Assembly: GCF_024169925.1 (NCBI RefSeq)
Contig: NZ_JALJXF010000001.1
Coordinates: 3,478,001 to 3,542,000, forward strand
Reading direction: 5' to 3'
From: Methylorubrum extorquens
GTDB taxonomy: Bacteria; Pseudomonadota; Alphaproteobacteria; Rhizobiales; Beijerinckiaceae
DNA: 64,000 nucleotides
Part shown: in pieces, positions 33,467 to 43,574 of the stretch
Layout: every line of letters begins with the position of its first letter
How positions within the stretch are numbered: the stretch's first letter is position 1
Program-made: the position numbers and the translations under genes
Notes under the pieces: model-generated
The model's input: the letters and a program-made list of their open reading frames with translations, nothing else
Databases searched by the model: none
What the model was told of the DNA's origin: nothing

Positions 33467-36400
33467 TCACTCGGCCGGCACCGCCGCCGGTCCGCCCCGG
33501 CGACGCTTCGCCCAGAGCCGGAGACGGTCGAGATACAGGTAGACGACCGGTGTCGTGTAGAGGGTCAGGATCTGGCTGACGATGAGTCCACCGACGATCG
33601 CGATGCCGAGGGGCCGACGCAGCTCGGCCCCCTCGCCGCCCGCGACGATGAGCGGCGCCGCGCCGAGGATGGCGGCGAGCGTCGTCATCATGATCGGGCG
33701 GAAGCGCAGGAGGCAGGCCTCGTAGATCGCCTCCCCCGGCGTCAGGCCGCGACTGCGCTCCGCATCGATGGCGAAATCGATCATCAGGATGGCGTTCTTC
33801 TTCACGATGCCGATCAGAAGGAACACCGCGATCAGGGCGACGATGGTGAATTCGGTTCCGGTCGTGAGCAGCGCGACGATGGCACCGATCCCGGCGGAGG
33901 GCAGGGTCGAGAGGATCGTGATCGGGTGGATGTAGCTCTCGTAGAGGATGCCGAGCACGGCGTAGACGGCGAGCAGGGCGGCGAGGATCAGCAGCGGCTG
34001 GCGCGATGAGGATTCCTGATAGCTCTTGGCCGCGCCCGCGAACTCGCCGTGAATGGTCTGCGGCAATTGCAGGTCGAGCATGGTCTGGTCGATGACCGCG
34101 GTGGCCTCGCCCAGACTCTTGCCGGGCACGAGGTTGAACGAGATGGTGGTGGCCACGAACAGGCCCTGGTGCGCCACTTGGACCGGGGCGTTGCCGGTCT
34201 CGAAATGGGCGAAGGCCGAGAGCGGCACCATCGTCTCCTTGGCGCTCGACACCGGCGCGCTCGACGAGGCGCTGCCTCGGCTCGCGGCGATGGCGTTGCC
34301 CGCGGCGTTGCGCGCCGAGTCGGCGGCGATGGTGGCCGCCGTGTCGGTGGTGGACGTGCCGGAGGTCGAGGCTTGCGAAGCCGTCGTGGTCCCGCCCCCC
34401 GCCACCGTGCCGGCAACCGCGTTCGTCGTGGCCGAGCCCCGCGCCCGGCCGCCCGTGGTCGAGACATAGATCGTCTTTAACACCTCCGGGTTCTGGAGGT
34501 ATCGCGGCGCGATCTCCATCACCACGTGGTACTGATTGAGCGGGTTGTAGATCGTCGAGACCTGCCGCTGGCCGAAGGCGTCGTAGAGGGTGTTGTCGAT
34601 CTGGTCCGGGGTGATGCCGTAGCGGAAGGCGGTCGCCCGATCGATGACGAGGCGGCTCTCCAGCCCGCCCTCCTGCTGATCGGAGGTCACGTCGGCGAAG
34701 ATGTCGGTGCGCTTCTGCAAGGCTTGCAGCAGCTTCGGCGAGGCGGCGTAGAGCTCGGCCGCGGTGTCGCCCTGGAGCGTGTACTGGTACTGGGCGAAGC
34801 TCTGGCGCCCACCCATCCTGAGATCCTGGCGCGGGAACAGGAATAGGCGCGCGCCCGCAACCTGGGCGAGTTTGGGCCGAAGTCGGGCCATCACGGTCTC
34901 GATAGGCTCGCGTTCGCCGCGGGGTTTCAGCCCGACGAAGACGTTGGCGGAGTTGGTACCACGCCCGCCGGTGAATCCGACGATGCTCTCCACCGCCGGG
35001 TCCGCCTGCACGATGGCACTCGCCCGCTCCAGCTTATCCTTCATCGACTGGAACGAGATGCGCTGGTCGGCCTGGATGCCGCCCATGAGCTGGCCGGTAT
35101 CCTGATCGGGGAAGAAGCCCTTCGGCACGATGATGTAGCCGTAGACCGTGAGCCCGATCGCGATGAACACGCTGAGCACCGTCAGCCGGCGGTGACGGAG
35201 GGCGAAACGGAGCGTCCGTTCGTAACCCCGCAGCACAGCGTCGAAACCGCCCTCCAATCCGCGCAGCAGGATGTTGGGGCGCTTGCCCGCCTGCATCTGC
35301 GCTTCGGGCTTGAGGAGCAGCGCGCACATCATCGGCGTCGTCGTCAGCGAGAGCACGAGCGAGACGAGGATCGCCATCGACAGCGTGACCGCGAATTCCT
35401 GGAACAGCCGGCCGACGATGCCGCCCATCAGCAGGATCGGCAGGAACACGGCGATGAGCGACAGGCTCATCGAGACGACGGTGAACCCGACCTCGCGGGC
35501 GCCGAGCAGGGCCGCCTCCACCCGCGGCTTGCCCGCCTCGATGTGCCGTTGGATGTTCTCCAGCACGACGATGGCGTCGTCCACGACGAAGCCGGTCGCG
35601 ATGATGAGCGCCATCAGCGACAGGATGTCGAGGGAGTAGCCGAGCATCCACATCGCCGCGAAGGTGCCGATGATCGAGATCGGCACCGCCACCGCCGGGA
35701 TCAGCGTCGCCCGCCACGAGCGCAGGAAGATGAAGGTGACGAAGATCACGAGGATGACCGCGATGACCAGCGTCTCCTCGGTGCTGGCCAGCGAGGCACG
35801 GATCGTGGCGGAGCGGTCGCCGGAGATGTTGAGGTCGATGTCGCCGGGCAGCGCCGCCTTCGCCTGCGGGATCGCCGCGCGCACGCGCTCCACCGTCTCG
35901 ACGACGTTGGAGCCGGGCTGCTTGTAGATGAACAGGATCACGCCCGGCTTGCCGTCGACGAGGCCGAGGTTGCGCTTGTCCTCGACCGAATCGACCACCT
36001 CGCCGACATCGGCGAGCCGCACGGCGGCGCCGTTGCGGTAGGCCACGACGATGTCGCGATAGTCGGAGGCCTGCCGGCCCTGGTCGTTGGCGTAGAGCTG
36101 GTAGCGGCGATCGCCCGCGACGATGTCCCCCTTGGGCGAGTTGGCGTTGGCCGAGGCCAGACCCGCGCGGATGCCCTCCAGGCCGATGCCGTAGTGGAAC
36201 AAGGCCGTCGGATCGAGCTCGACCCGCACCGCAGGCAGCGACGAGCCGCCGATATCGACGTTGCCGACCCCCTCGATCTGGCTCATCCGCTGCTGCACGA
36301 CCGTCGCGGCGGAATCGTAGAGCTGCCCCGGCGTCAGCGTATCGGAGGTGAGGCCGAGGATCAGGATCGGCGAATCGGCCGGGTTGAACTTGCGGTAGGT

Positions 36401-36781
36401 CGGATTGGTGCGCAGCGAGGTTGGCAGGTCGGCCCGCGCGGCGTTGATCGCCGCCTGGACGTCGCGGGCGGCGCCGTCGATATCGCGGTTGAGGCCGAAC
36501 AGCAGGACGATCCGCACGGTGCCGGTGGAACTCGTCGAGGTCATCTCGTTGACGTCGGCGATGGCCCCGAGCCGCCGCTCCAGCGGCGCGGCGACCGTGG
36601 TCGCCATGGTCTCCGGCGAGGCGCCGGCCATCTGCGCCTGAACGAGGATGACGGGGAAATCGACCTGCGGCAGCGGCGCCACCGGCAGCCGCACATAGGC
36701 GAACATGCCGGCGAGCAGCAGGCCGATGGTCAACAGCGTCGTCGCGACCGGGCGGCGGATGAAGGGTTCGGAGAGGTTCAT
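33467..36781 (-). CDS. RND multidrug efflux pump, MdtC-like
   Basis: 1104 residues, an inner-membrane proton-driven efflux pump of the HAE-1 RND family. Begins MNLSEPFIRRPVATTLLTIG and contains the RND signature stretches [17 protein letters not shown] (transmembrane acidic residues), and the second-half repeat ILMIDFAIDAERSRG. It is about 60-80 residues longer than MdtC because of an Ala/Ser/Thr/Gly-rich insertion at about 774-849 in the second periplasmic half. The ATG at 36779-36781 is the family start; the open frame upstream crosses repeat DNA. Works with the neighbouring pump as a likely heteromultimer. Confidence 0.93.
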   Translation of the reverse strand: MNLSEPFIRRPVATTLLTIGLLLAGMFAYVRLPVAPLPQVDFPVILVQAQMAGASPETMATTVAAPLERRLGAIADVNEMTSTSSTGTVRIVLLFGLNRDIDGAARDVQAAINAARADLPTSLRTNPTYRKFNPADSPILILGLTSDTLTPGQLYDSAATVVQQRMSQIEGVGNVDIGGSSLPAVRVELDPTALFHYGIGLEGIRAGLASANANSPKGDIVAGDRRYQLYANDQGRQASDYRDIVVAYRNGAAVRLADVGEVVDSVEDKRNLGLVDGKPGVILFIYKQPGSNVVETVERVRAAIPQAKAALPGDIDLNISGDRSATIRASLASTEETLVIAVILVIFVTFIFLRSWRATLIPAVAVPISIIGTFAAMWMLGYSLDILSLMALIIATGFVVDDAIVVLENIQRHIEAGKPRVEAALLGAREVGFTVVSMSLSLIAVFLPILLMGGIVGRLFQEFAVTLSMAILVSLVLSLTTTPMMCALLLKPEAQMQAGKRPNILLRGLEGGFDAVLRGYERTLRFALRHRRLTVLSVFIAIGLTVYGYIIVPKGFFPDQDTGQLMGGIQADQRISFQSMKDKLERASAIVQADPAVESIVGFTGGRGTNSANVFVGLKPRGEREPIETVMARLRPKLAQVAGARLFLFPRQDLRMGGRQSFAQYQYTLQGDTAAELYAASPKLLQALQKRTDIFADVTSDQQEGGLESRLVIDRATAFRYGITPDQIDNTLYDAFGQRQVSTIYNPLNQYHVVMEIAPRYLQNPEVLKTIYVSTTGGRARGSATTNAVAGTVAGGGTTTASQASTSGTSTTDTAATIAADSARNAAGNAIAASRGSASSSAPVSSAKETMVPLSAFAHFETGNAPVQVAHQGLFVATTISFNLVPGKSLGEATAVIDQTMLDLQLPQTIHGEFAGAAKSYQESSSRQPLLILAALLAVYAVLGILYESYIHPITILSTLPSAGIGAIVALLTTGTEFTIVALIAVFLLIGIVKKNAILMIDFAIDAERSRGLTPGEAIYEACLLRFRPIMMTTLAAILGAAPLIVAGGEGAELRRPLGIAIVGGLIVSQILTLYTTPVVYLYLDRLRLWAKRRRGGPAAVPAE

Positions 36782-36811
36782 GGGGAGCGGCCCATGCCAG
36801 CGCCGCGGGCG

Positions 36812-37012
36812 TTCCCCTCTCCCCGCATGCGGGGAGAGGCCCGCAGGCACCCTGTCGTGCCTACGGGAAGCGGAGGCGAAGCCGTAGCGAGGGTGAGGGG
36901 GCGCCCCCGGATTTGGCTCTTCCGGTCAAGCCCCCTCACCTTCGGCTGCCGCCTCGCTTCGCCGACGACGGGGTCGCCGAAGCCCTCTCCCCGCGTGCGG
37001 GGAGAGGGGATG
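36812..37012. repeat. Composite palindromic repeat between the two pump genes
   Basis: Two copies of a CCCTCTCCCCGC-loop-GCGGGGAGAGG palindrome (about 36813-36838 and 36981-37008) flank a stretch containing GAGGGTGAGGGGGC and its complement GCCCCCTCACC. The block lies inside the pump operon, between mdtB- and mdtC-like genes, where it lengthens the otherwise 13-base spacing typical of this operon to 256 bases. Confidence 0.75.
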
Positions 37013-37037
37013 CGCACCATCGGTATTGCCATGAAGC

Positions 37038-40000
37038 TCACGGCACCGCCCCGCCGGGCGCCAGCCCGTCCCGCTCCCGCCGCCGCATGATCCGGCGCTC
37101 CAACCGGTCGAAGGCGAGATAGATGACCGGCGTCGTGAACAGCGTCAGCACCTGACTGACGATGAGCCCGCCGGCGATGACGATGCCGAGCGGCTGGCGC
37201 AGCTCCGAGCCGACGCCCGAGCCGACGATCATCGGCACCGCCGCGAACAGGGCGGCCAGCGTCGTCATCAGGATCGGGCGGAAGCGCAGCAGGCAGGCCT
37301 CGTAGATCGCATCGCGCGGCGCCTTGCCCTCCTCGCGCTCGGCCTGGAGCGCGAAGTCGATCATCATAATCGCGTTCTTCTTCACGATGCCGATCAGGAG
37401 CACGATGCCGATGATCGCGATGATGTCGAGCGAGAGCCCGAACCACATCAGCCCGAGCAGCGCGCCGATGCCGGCGGACGGCAGGGTCGAGAGGATGGTA
37501 ATGGGGTGGATGAAGCTCTCATAGAGCACGCCGAGCACGATGTAGACGGTGACGATCGCCGCGCAGACGAGAAACAGCTCGTTGGAGAGCGCCGACTCGA
37601 AGGCGAAGACCGAGCCCTGCGGCACCACGTTGAAGCTCGCCGGCAAGCCGATGTCTTTTTGCGCGGCCTCCAGGGCGTCGACGGCTTGGCCGAGGGCCAC
37701 GCCCGGCGCGAGGTTGAACGAGACGGTCGTGGCCGGGAACTGGCCGAGATGGCCGATCAGCAGCGGGGCACGACGCTCCTCGATCTTCGCAACGGCCGAG
37801 AGCGGCACTTGGCCCGACGGTGCGGTCGAGGACGGAAGGTAGAGGTTGTCGAGGGAGGCGAGCGAGGTGTGCAGCTTCGGGTTCGCCTCCAGGATCACCC
37901 GGTACTGGCTCGATTGGGTGAAGATGGTGGAGACGATGCGCTGGCCGAAGGCGTCGTAAAGCACGTTGTCGATTGTGGCCGGCGTGATGCCGTAGCGCCC
38001 GGCGGTGGGTCGGTCGATGGTGACGTAGGCGGCCAGGCCGTTGCCCTGGTAGTCGCTGGTCACGTCGGCCAGCAGCGGCGAGCGGCGCAGCGCCTCGACG
38101 TAGCGCGGCACCCAGGTCTCGAAGTCGCCGAGGTTCGGGTTCTCGAGGATGACCTGATACTGCGTCGCCGAGACGGCGGTATCGATGGTCAGATCCTGCA
38201 CCGGCTGCATGTAGAGCCGGACGCCGGGGACAGAACTCGTCGCGGCGTTGAGGCGGCGGATGATCGCGCTGGCGTCGGCGCCGCGCGCCTCGCGCGGCTT
38301 CAGGTTGATGAGGAAGCGGCCGGAATTGAGCGTGACGTTCTGCCCGTCCACCCCGATGAACGAGGACAGGCTCGCCACGTCCGGATCCTTCAGGACGATG
38401 TCGGCCAGAGCCTGCTGGCGCTCGGCCATGGCCTCGTAGGAGACGCTCTGGTCGGCCTGTGAGATGCCCTGGATCACGCCCGTGTCCTGCACGGGGAAGA
38501 AGCCCTTGGGGATCACCACGAACAGATAGGCGGTGAGCGCCACGGTGCCGAGGGTGACGAGCAGCGTCAGGCCCTGGTTGGCCAGGACGACGCGAAGCGC
38601 CCGGCCGTAGAGGGCGATGACGCCGTCGTTGAGCCGCCGGCCCGCGCGGGCGATCGGACCTTCCCGGCGCGCGGCCGGCGTGTCGGCGCCGTGGGCGACG
38701 GGCTTCAAGAGCCGGGCGCACAGCATCGGCACGAGGGTGAGCGAGACCACCGCCGAGATGACGATGGTTGCAGCCAAGGTGATCGCGAATTCGCGGAACA
38801 GGCGACCGACCACGTCGCCCATGAACAGGAGCGGGATCAGCACCGCGATCAGCGAGACGGTGAGCGAGATGATGGTGAAGCCGATCTCGCGGCTTCCCTT
38901 CAGCGCGGCCTCGAACGGGCTGTCACCCTCCTCGACGTGGCGGGCGATGTTCTCGATGACGACGATGGCGTCGTCCACCACGAAGCCCGTGGCGATGGTG
39001 AGCGCCATCAAGGAGAGGTTGTCGAGGGAGAAGCCCCAGGCATCCATCGCCGCGAGCGCGCCGATCAGCGAGAGCGGCACCGACAGGCTCGGGATCAGAG
39101 TCGCCGAAAAACTGCGCAGGAACAGGAAGATCACCATCACCACGAGGCCGATGGCGAGCATCAGCTCGAACTGCACGTCGTGCACCGAAGCGCGGATCGT
39201 CGTCGTGCGGTCGGTGAGGATCGCCACCGAGACCGAGGCCGGCATCGTCGCCTGAAGCTGCGGCAGCAGCCGCTTGATACGGTCCACCGTATCGATGACG
39301 TTGGCGCCGGGCTGGCGCTGGATGTTGAGGATCACCGCGGGCGTGCGGTCGGCCCAGGCGCCGAGCCGGGTATTCTCGGCCCCGTCCACGACCTCGGCCA
39401 CGTCGGTGAGGTGGACCGGTGCACCGTTGCGGTAGGCGATGATCGCGCTGGCATAGACCGCCGGGTCACGCACCTGATCGTTGGCGTTGATGGCGTAGGA
39501 CTGGGTCGGCCCGTCGATGTTGCCCTTGGGCGTGTTGACGTTGAGGTTGGCGATCGTGGTGCGCAGGTCGTCGATGTTGAGGCCGTAGGCGGCCATCGCC
39601 AGGGAATTGAACCGCACCCGCACCGCCGGCCGCTGCCCGCCGCCCATGCTGACGAGGCCGACACCCGCGATCTGGCTGATCTTCTGGGCGAGCCGCGTCT
39701 CGGCGAGGTCGCGCACCTGCGTCAGCGGGATCGTCGCGGAGGTGAGCGCCAGGGTCAGCACGGGCGCGTCGGCCGGGTTGACCTTGGCGTAGATCGGCGG
39801 CGCCGGAAGGTCGGTCGGCAGCAGGTTGCCGGCCGCATTGATCGCGGCCTGGACCGACTGCTCGGCGATGTCGAGCGGGATGTCGAGGTTGAACTGGAGG
39901 GTGATGACCGACGCCCCCGCCGAACTCTGCGAGGACATCTGGTTCAGATTGGCCATCTGGCCGAATTGCCGCTCCAGCGGCGCGGTGACCGCCGAAGTCA

Positions 40001-40175
40001 TCACCTCCGGGCTGGCACCGGGATAGAACGTCTGCACCTGAATCGTCGGGTAATCGACGGCGGGCAGCGCCGAGACCGGCAGGTTCAGGTAGGAGACCGC
40101 GCCGACGATCAGGATCGCCAGCATCGACAGCGTCGTCGCGACGGGCCGCAGGATGAAGAGGCGGGACGGATTCAT
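37038..40175 (-). CDS. RND multidrug efflux pump, MdtB-like
   Basis: 1045 residues, the usual size for MdtB/MdtC pumps. It starts [20 protein letters not shown] with twelve membrane segments in two halves, large periplasmic porter domains, [17 protein letters not shown] for the transmembrane proton-relay Asp residues, and [16 protein letters not shown] in the second half. The [22 protein letters not shown] block is typical of the Mdt subgroup. Sits 12 bases downstream of the adaptor gene. Confidence 0.95.
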   Translation of the reverse strand: MNPSRLFILRPVATTLSMLAILIVGAVSYLNLPVSALPAVDYPTIQVQTFYPGASPEVMTSAVTAPLERQFGQMANLNQMSSQSSAGASVITLQFNLDIPLDIAEQSVQAAINAAGNLLPTDLPAPPIYAKVNPADAPVLTLALTSATIPLTQVRDLAETRLAQKISQIAGVGLVSMGGGQRPAVRVRFNSLAMAAYGLNIDDLRTTIANLNVNTPKGNIDGPTQSYAINANDQVRDPAVYASAIIAYRNGAPVHLTDVAEVVDGAENTRLGAWADRTPAVILNIQRQPGANVIDTVDRIKRLLPQLQATMPASVSVAILTDRTTTIRASVHDVQFELMLAIGLVVMVIFLFLRSFSATLIPSLSVPLSLIGALAAMDAWGFSLDNLSLMALTIATGFVVDDAIVVIENIARHVEEGDSPFEAALKGSREIGFTIISLTVSLIAVLIPLLFMGDVVGRLFREFAITLAATIVISAVVSLTLVPMLCARLLKPVAHGADTPAARREGPIARAGRRLNDGVIALYGRALRVVLANQGLTLLVTLGTVALTAYLFVVIPKGFFPVQDTGVIQGISQADQSVSYEAMAERQQALADIVLKDPDVASLSSFIGVDGQNVTLNSGRFLINLKPREARGADASAIIRRLNAATSSVPGVRLYMQPVQDLTIDTAVSATQYQVILENPNLGDFETWVPRYVEALRRSPLLADVTSDYQGNGLAAYVTIDRPTAGRYGITPATIDNVLYDAFGQRIVSTIFTQSSQYRVILEANPKLHTSLASLDNLYLPSSTAPSGQVPLSAVAKIEERRAPLLIGHLGQFPATTVSFNLAPGVALGQAVDALEAAQKDIGLPASFNVVPQGSVFAFESALSNELFLVCAAIVTVYIVLGVLYESFIHPITILSTLPSAGIGALLGLMWFGLSLDIIAIIGIVLLIGIVKKNAIMMIDFALQAEREEGKAPRDAIYEACLLRFRPILMTTLAALFAAVPMIVGSGVGSELRQPLGIVIAGGLIVSQVLTLFTTPVIYLAFDRLERRIMRRRERDGLAPGGAVP

Positions 40176-40187
40176 GGCCGCATCCCG

Positions 40188-41567
40188 CTACGGTGCCGGG
40201 CGCCGGCGTCCCCGGCGCTCCTGGCTACCCGGATTCGCGCCGTCGGCGGAAGCCGCGGGCGTCGTCGGAAGCGTCGCACCGGGGGCGCCTGCTGCCGGTG
40301 CGCCGGCCTGGGGTCCGGGGGTCTGGCCGACGACGCGCACCGGCGCACCCTCGCGCAGGCGATCGGTGCCGTCTGTGACGACGCGGTCGCCCGCCGTGAG
40401 GCCGGTGAGCACCACCGTGTTCACCCCATCGGTCTCGCCGGTCTTGATCGGGCGCACGGTGACCTTCTCGTCACCGTCCATCAGGTAGGCGTAGGTGCCC
40501 GGCGTGCCGCGCAGGATCGCGGCGTTGGGCACCAGGGCCGCGTTCCGGATCGTCTCGACGGTAAGGCGCGCGTTGACGAACTGGTTCGGGAACAGGCTCT
40601 CGTCCTCGTTCTCGAACATCGCCCGCAGCTTCACCGTGCCGGTCGTGGTGTCGATCTGGTTGTCCACCGTGTCGAGGCGGCCGACGGCGATCTCGTGCTG
40701 GTCGCTGCGGTCGTAGGCGCGCACGGTGAGCGTAGCGCCCGCGCGCACCCGGCGCATCACCCGCGCCACCTCGTCCTCCGGCAGAACGAACACCACCGAG
40801 ATCGGACGCAACTGCGTGACGACGACGATGTTGGTCGAGCCGGCAGTGATGTAATTGCCGAGATCGACCTGCCTCAGGCCGACCCGGCCCTCCACCGGCG
40901 AGACGATCCGGGCATAGGTGAGGTTGAGCTTCTGCTGATCGACGAGCGCCTGGTCGGCCGCGACTGTGCCCTCGTTCTGCTTCACCAGGGCAGCCTGGGT
41001 GTCGACGTTCTGCTTCGAGATCGAATCCTGGCGGTTCAGGGTCTGGTAGCGCTGGAGATCGAGCTTCGAGTTCTGCAGCAACGCCTGATCGCGGGCGAGC
41101 TGGCCCTGATACTGGGCGAGCAACGCCTCGTAGGGCCGCGGATCGACCTGGGCGAGGAAATCGCCCTCCTTCACCATCTGGCCCTCGCGAAAGCCGATCT
41201 TGGTGAGGTAGCCGTTGATCTGCGAGCGGATCGAGACGGTGGCGAGCGGCGTCACCGTGCCGAGGCCCTGGAGCACGACCGGCATGTCGCCGGTCACGAT
41301 CGGTGCGACGCCGACCGCCTGCTTCATGTCGGCCGGCCGTCCGCCGTGACCGGGACGGCCGCCGCCCGGCGCCTGTGCCGTCTCCTCGGCCGGCTTCTGC
41401 CGGGCGTCGTAGGTGCGGTGAGCGACAGCGCCGGCCCCGCCGAGGATCAGCAGCGCGAGCATCCAGCGGCCGAACTTGCGGCGCCGGCGGACCGGCGCGG
41501 TCGTCACCGGGTCCGCGGTCCGGTATTCCCGGGCGGTCTCCCTGCGTATCGGCGAACTCTCGTTCAT
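40188..41567 (-). CDS. RND efflux periplasmic adaptor, MdtA-like
   Basis: 459 residues: a cytoplasmic basic segment and one N-terminal membrane anchor (FGRWMLALLILGGAGAVAH), then the membrane-fusion-protein domains: lipoyl halves around GYLTKIGFREGQMVKEGDFLAQ and ARIVSPVEGRVGLRQVDLGN, an alpha-hairpin between them, and a beta-barrel/MP domain. The C-terminus ends in a low-complexity Pro/Ala/Gly tail and a basic RRGRRRPAP. Links pump and outer-membrane factor. First gene of the pump operon adaptor-MdtB-MdtC-NodT. Confidence 0.93.
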   Translation of the reverse strand: MNESSPIRRETAREYRTADPVTTAPVRRRRKFGRWMLALLILGGAGAVAHRTYDARQKPAEETAQAPGGGRPGHGGRPADMKQAVGVAPIVTGDMPVVLQGLGTVTPLATVSIRSQINGYLTKIGFREGQMVKEGDFLAQVDPRPYEALLAQYQGQLARDQALLQNSKLDLQRYQTLNRQDSISKQNVDTQAALVKQNEGTVAADQALVDQQKLNLTYARIVSPVEGRVGLRQVDLGNYITAGSTNIVVVTQLRPISVVFVLPEDEVARVMRRVRAGATLTVRAYDRSDQHEIAVGRLDTVDNQIDTTTGTVKLRAMFENEDESLFPNQFVNARLTVETIRNAALVPNAAILRGTPGTYAYLMDGDEKVTVRPIKTGETDGVNTVVLTGLTAGDRVVTDGTDRLREGAPVRVVGQTPGPQAGAPAAGAPGATLPTTPAASADGANPGSQERRGRRRPAP

Positions 41568-41723
41568 CCCTCACACACTCATCGGCGACAGCACGGCCAG
41601 ACACCGCGGGCCGGCCCGGGGTCACGATCCGGCCGGCGGAGGATCCATCCGGCTCGAACCCGTTTCGGACAAGGCGGGCGGACTTGGTACGGCCGGCGAG
41701 CCTCGCCGGTCATTGCGGTCTTC

Positions 41724-41897
41724 CTACGGCGGCGACGTTTCCAGCGTGTTGCTGCCCGTCGGCGCAGCCTGCGACTGATAGAGGCGCATCACGTCGCGAA
41801 ACGACGCATCGGCCGGCGTGACCGGCAGCGTAAGACGCAAGGTAAGGCCCAGAACACCCGACACGACGGCGAGCAGCAGGCAAGTTCCCAGACGCAT
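41724..41897 (-). CDS. Possible small membrane protein
   Basis: 57 codons from an ATG after CGGCGGATC. Residues 4-22 (GTCLLLAVVSGVLGLTLRL) are hydrophobic, followed by TPADASFRDVMRLYQSQAAP. Codon third positions are mostly G or C, as in real genes of this genome, and it lies in the same direction as the efflux operon. No family recognised; it could be chance in this GC-rich DNA. Confidence 0.42.
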   Translation of the reverse strand: MRLGTCLLLAVVSGVLGLTLRLTLPVTPADASFRDVMRLYQSQAAPTGSNTLETSPP

Positions 41898-41953
41898 GAT
41901 CCGCCGATGGTGACAGCGCCGCCGCAAGGACGTGCACCGGCTGATCGGACACG

Positions 41954-41986
41954 AAAAAGGCCGCCGTGTCGAGCGGCGGCCTTTTT
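41954..41986. terminator. Bidirectional intrinsic terminator
   Basis: A5-GGCCGCCG-7-base loop-CGGCGGCC-T5: an 8-bp perfect stem with A and T tracts on both sides, working on either strand. No annotated gene ends here, so it closes either a non-coding transcript or an attenuated leader of the efflux operon. Confidence 0.8.
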
Positions 41987-42066
41987 CATGAAGCACGACC
42001 GGACCGGCCTGCCACATCCAAGAAACGAGGGGGCGAAGTCCCTTGAGCGCGGCGGCCGGTCCGACC
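41954..42066 (-). ncRNA. Candidate structured RNA or leader upstream of the efflux operon
   Basis: Read on the minus strand, a 10-bp stem (42063-42054 with 42009-42000) encloses a smaller CAAG/CUUG-closed element, and is followed 14 bases later by the terminator hairpin. Both the promoter and the 5' end are unknown, and the plus strand could equally be transcribed. Confidence 0.3.
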
Positions 42067-42333
42067 GTGGGGTGAACATGCGCTTACGACTGATGATCGT
42101 CAACATTCGTCACCCCTCCGACGCAGCGCAAAAACGGGATTTCGCGGTTCATTCGCAAACTCGTGTGCGTGAGCGCACGCTGCGCAGACGACACGCCGAC
42201 GTTCTCGACAAGGTTCGACAGGACGCCTCTTGTCTTCGCAGATGGCGATACCAAGCGCAGCCCTGCTCTCTTCTCCATTCCATCTTATCGGGAGCACTTG
42301 GAGCGGCCCGGTCTCTCTGCGAAGACATCGCTC

Positions 42334-43518
42334 ATGAGTCTCGCCGCGAATCGCATCCCCCCGCTCACCGGCCATCCCGTCTTCGCCGAGTTGCCGGAAA
42401 CCGTGTTCGAATCGATGTCGCGGCTCGCGCGGCAGCACGGGGCGATCAATCTCGGCCAGGGCTTTCCCGACGGTCAGGGGCCCGACGACGTGCGCGCCGC
42501 CGCGGCACGGGCGCTGGAGAGTGTCAGCAACCAATACCCGCCGATGATGGGGCTGCCCTCGCTCCGCTCGGCCGTCGCCGCCCATTACCGGCACCACCAG
42601 GGTCTCGACCTCGATCCGGAGCGCGAGGTGATGGTGACCTCGGGCGCGACCGAGGCGCTGGCCGGCGCGCTGATGGCGCTGGTTCGGCCGGGCGACGAGG
42701 TCGTGCTGTTCGAACCGATGTACGACGCCTACCTGCCGCTGGTGCGGCGGGCCGGCGGTGTGCCGCGCTACGTCACGCTCAAGCCGCCGCATTTCCGGAT
42801 CGAGGCGGCGGCTTTGGCCGAGGCGTTCTCCGAGCGCACGCGGATCGTTCTGCTGAACAACCCGCTCAACCCGAGCGCTACCGTCTTCGAACCCGACGAC
42901 CTCGCCCTGCTCGCGGATTTCTGCCAGCGCTTCGACGCGGTGGCGATCTGCGATGAGGTCTGGGAGCATGTGATCTTCGATGGCCGGCGCCACCGGCCCC
43001 TGATGGCACAGCCGGGCATGCGCGAGCGGACGGTGAAGATCGGCTCGGCCGGCAAGATCTTCAGCCTCACCGGCTGGAAGGTTGGGTTCGTGATGGCGGC
43101 CGAGCCGCTGATGCGGGTGCTGTCGCGGGCGCACCAGTTCCTCACCTTCACCACACCGCCGAACCTTCAGGAGGCGGTCGCCTACGGCCTGGCCAAGGAC
43201 GACGCATACTTCGAGGGTATGCGGGCTGACCTCGCCCGCTCCCGCGACCGGCTGGCGTCGGGGCTGTCCGAGATCGGCTTCACGGTGCTGCCGAGTGCCG
43301 GTACCTACTTCCTCACCGTCGATATCGCGGGACTCGCCGCCGACGACGTCGCCTTCTGCGAGCAGATCGTGACCGAGCACGGTGTCGCGGCGATCCCCGT
43401 CAGTGCATTCTACGAGGGAGGCGGCGTGACGAATCTCGCGCGCTTCTGCTTTGCCAAGACGGACGCCACCCTCGATGCGGCGGTCGAACGCTTGGCAGGA
43501 TTATTCCGCGAGACGTGA
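42334..43518 (+). CDS. Class I/II PLP-dependent aminotransferase (YbdL/KAT-like)
   Basis: 394 residues of fold-type I aminotransferase: INLGQGFPDGQGP near 39, NQYPPMMGLPSLR, VTSGATEAL near 101, NNPLNPSATVF, CDEVWEHVIFDG with the PLP-ring Asp (D207), and the Schiff-base lysine K241 in GSAGKIFSLTGWKVGF. The GQGFPDG and QYPPMMG pattern is typical of methionine/glutamine/kynurenine aminotransferases (YbdL, KAT/CCBL). Start at the ATG giving MSLAANRIPPLTGHP; open frame upstream not family-like. Substrate range is inferred. Confidence 0.9.
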   Translation: MSLAANRIPPLTGHPVFAELPETVFESMSRLARQHGAINLGQGFPDGQGPDDVRAAAARALESVSNQYPPMMGLPSLRSAVAAHYRHHQGLDLDPEREVMVTSGATEALAGALMALVRPGDEVVLFEPMYDAYLPLVRRAGGVPRYVTLKPPHFRIEAAALAEAFSERTRIVLLNNPLNPSATVFEPDDLALLADFCQRFDAVAICDEVWEHVIFDGRRHRPLMAQPGMRERTVKIGSAGKIFSLTGWKVGFVMAAEPLMRVLSRAHQFLTFTTPPNLQEAVAYGLAKDDAYFEGMRADLARSRDRLASGLSEIGFTVLPSAGTYFLTVDIAGLAADDVAFCEQIVTEHGVAAIPVSAFYEGGGVTNLARFCFAKTDATLDAAVERLAGLFRET

Positions 43519-43574
43519 ACGACCGCGCGATCCGCTTCCTTGTGCAACGGTTGGGCCGGGGCCACATCGTCGCC

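Larger units (their letters stand above)
41568..42333. other. Long region upstream of the efflux operon
   Basis: 766 bases between the divergent adaptor and aminotransferase genes. Contents I can support: a possible 57-codon membrane-protein gene (41724-41897, minus), a bidirectional terminator (41954-41986) and a long-range stem (42000-42063). The right-hand part (42090-42300) is less GC-rich. No regulator gene such as a TetR or two-component pair is present. Confidence 0.6.

Noticed and set aside
38691..42956. A plus-strand open frame of 1421 codons opposite the MdtB-like and adaptor genes
   Set aside because: It is Arg/Asp/His-rich with no family similarity and is opposite two certain genes; such long antisense frames are expected from the strong third-position GC bias.
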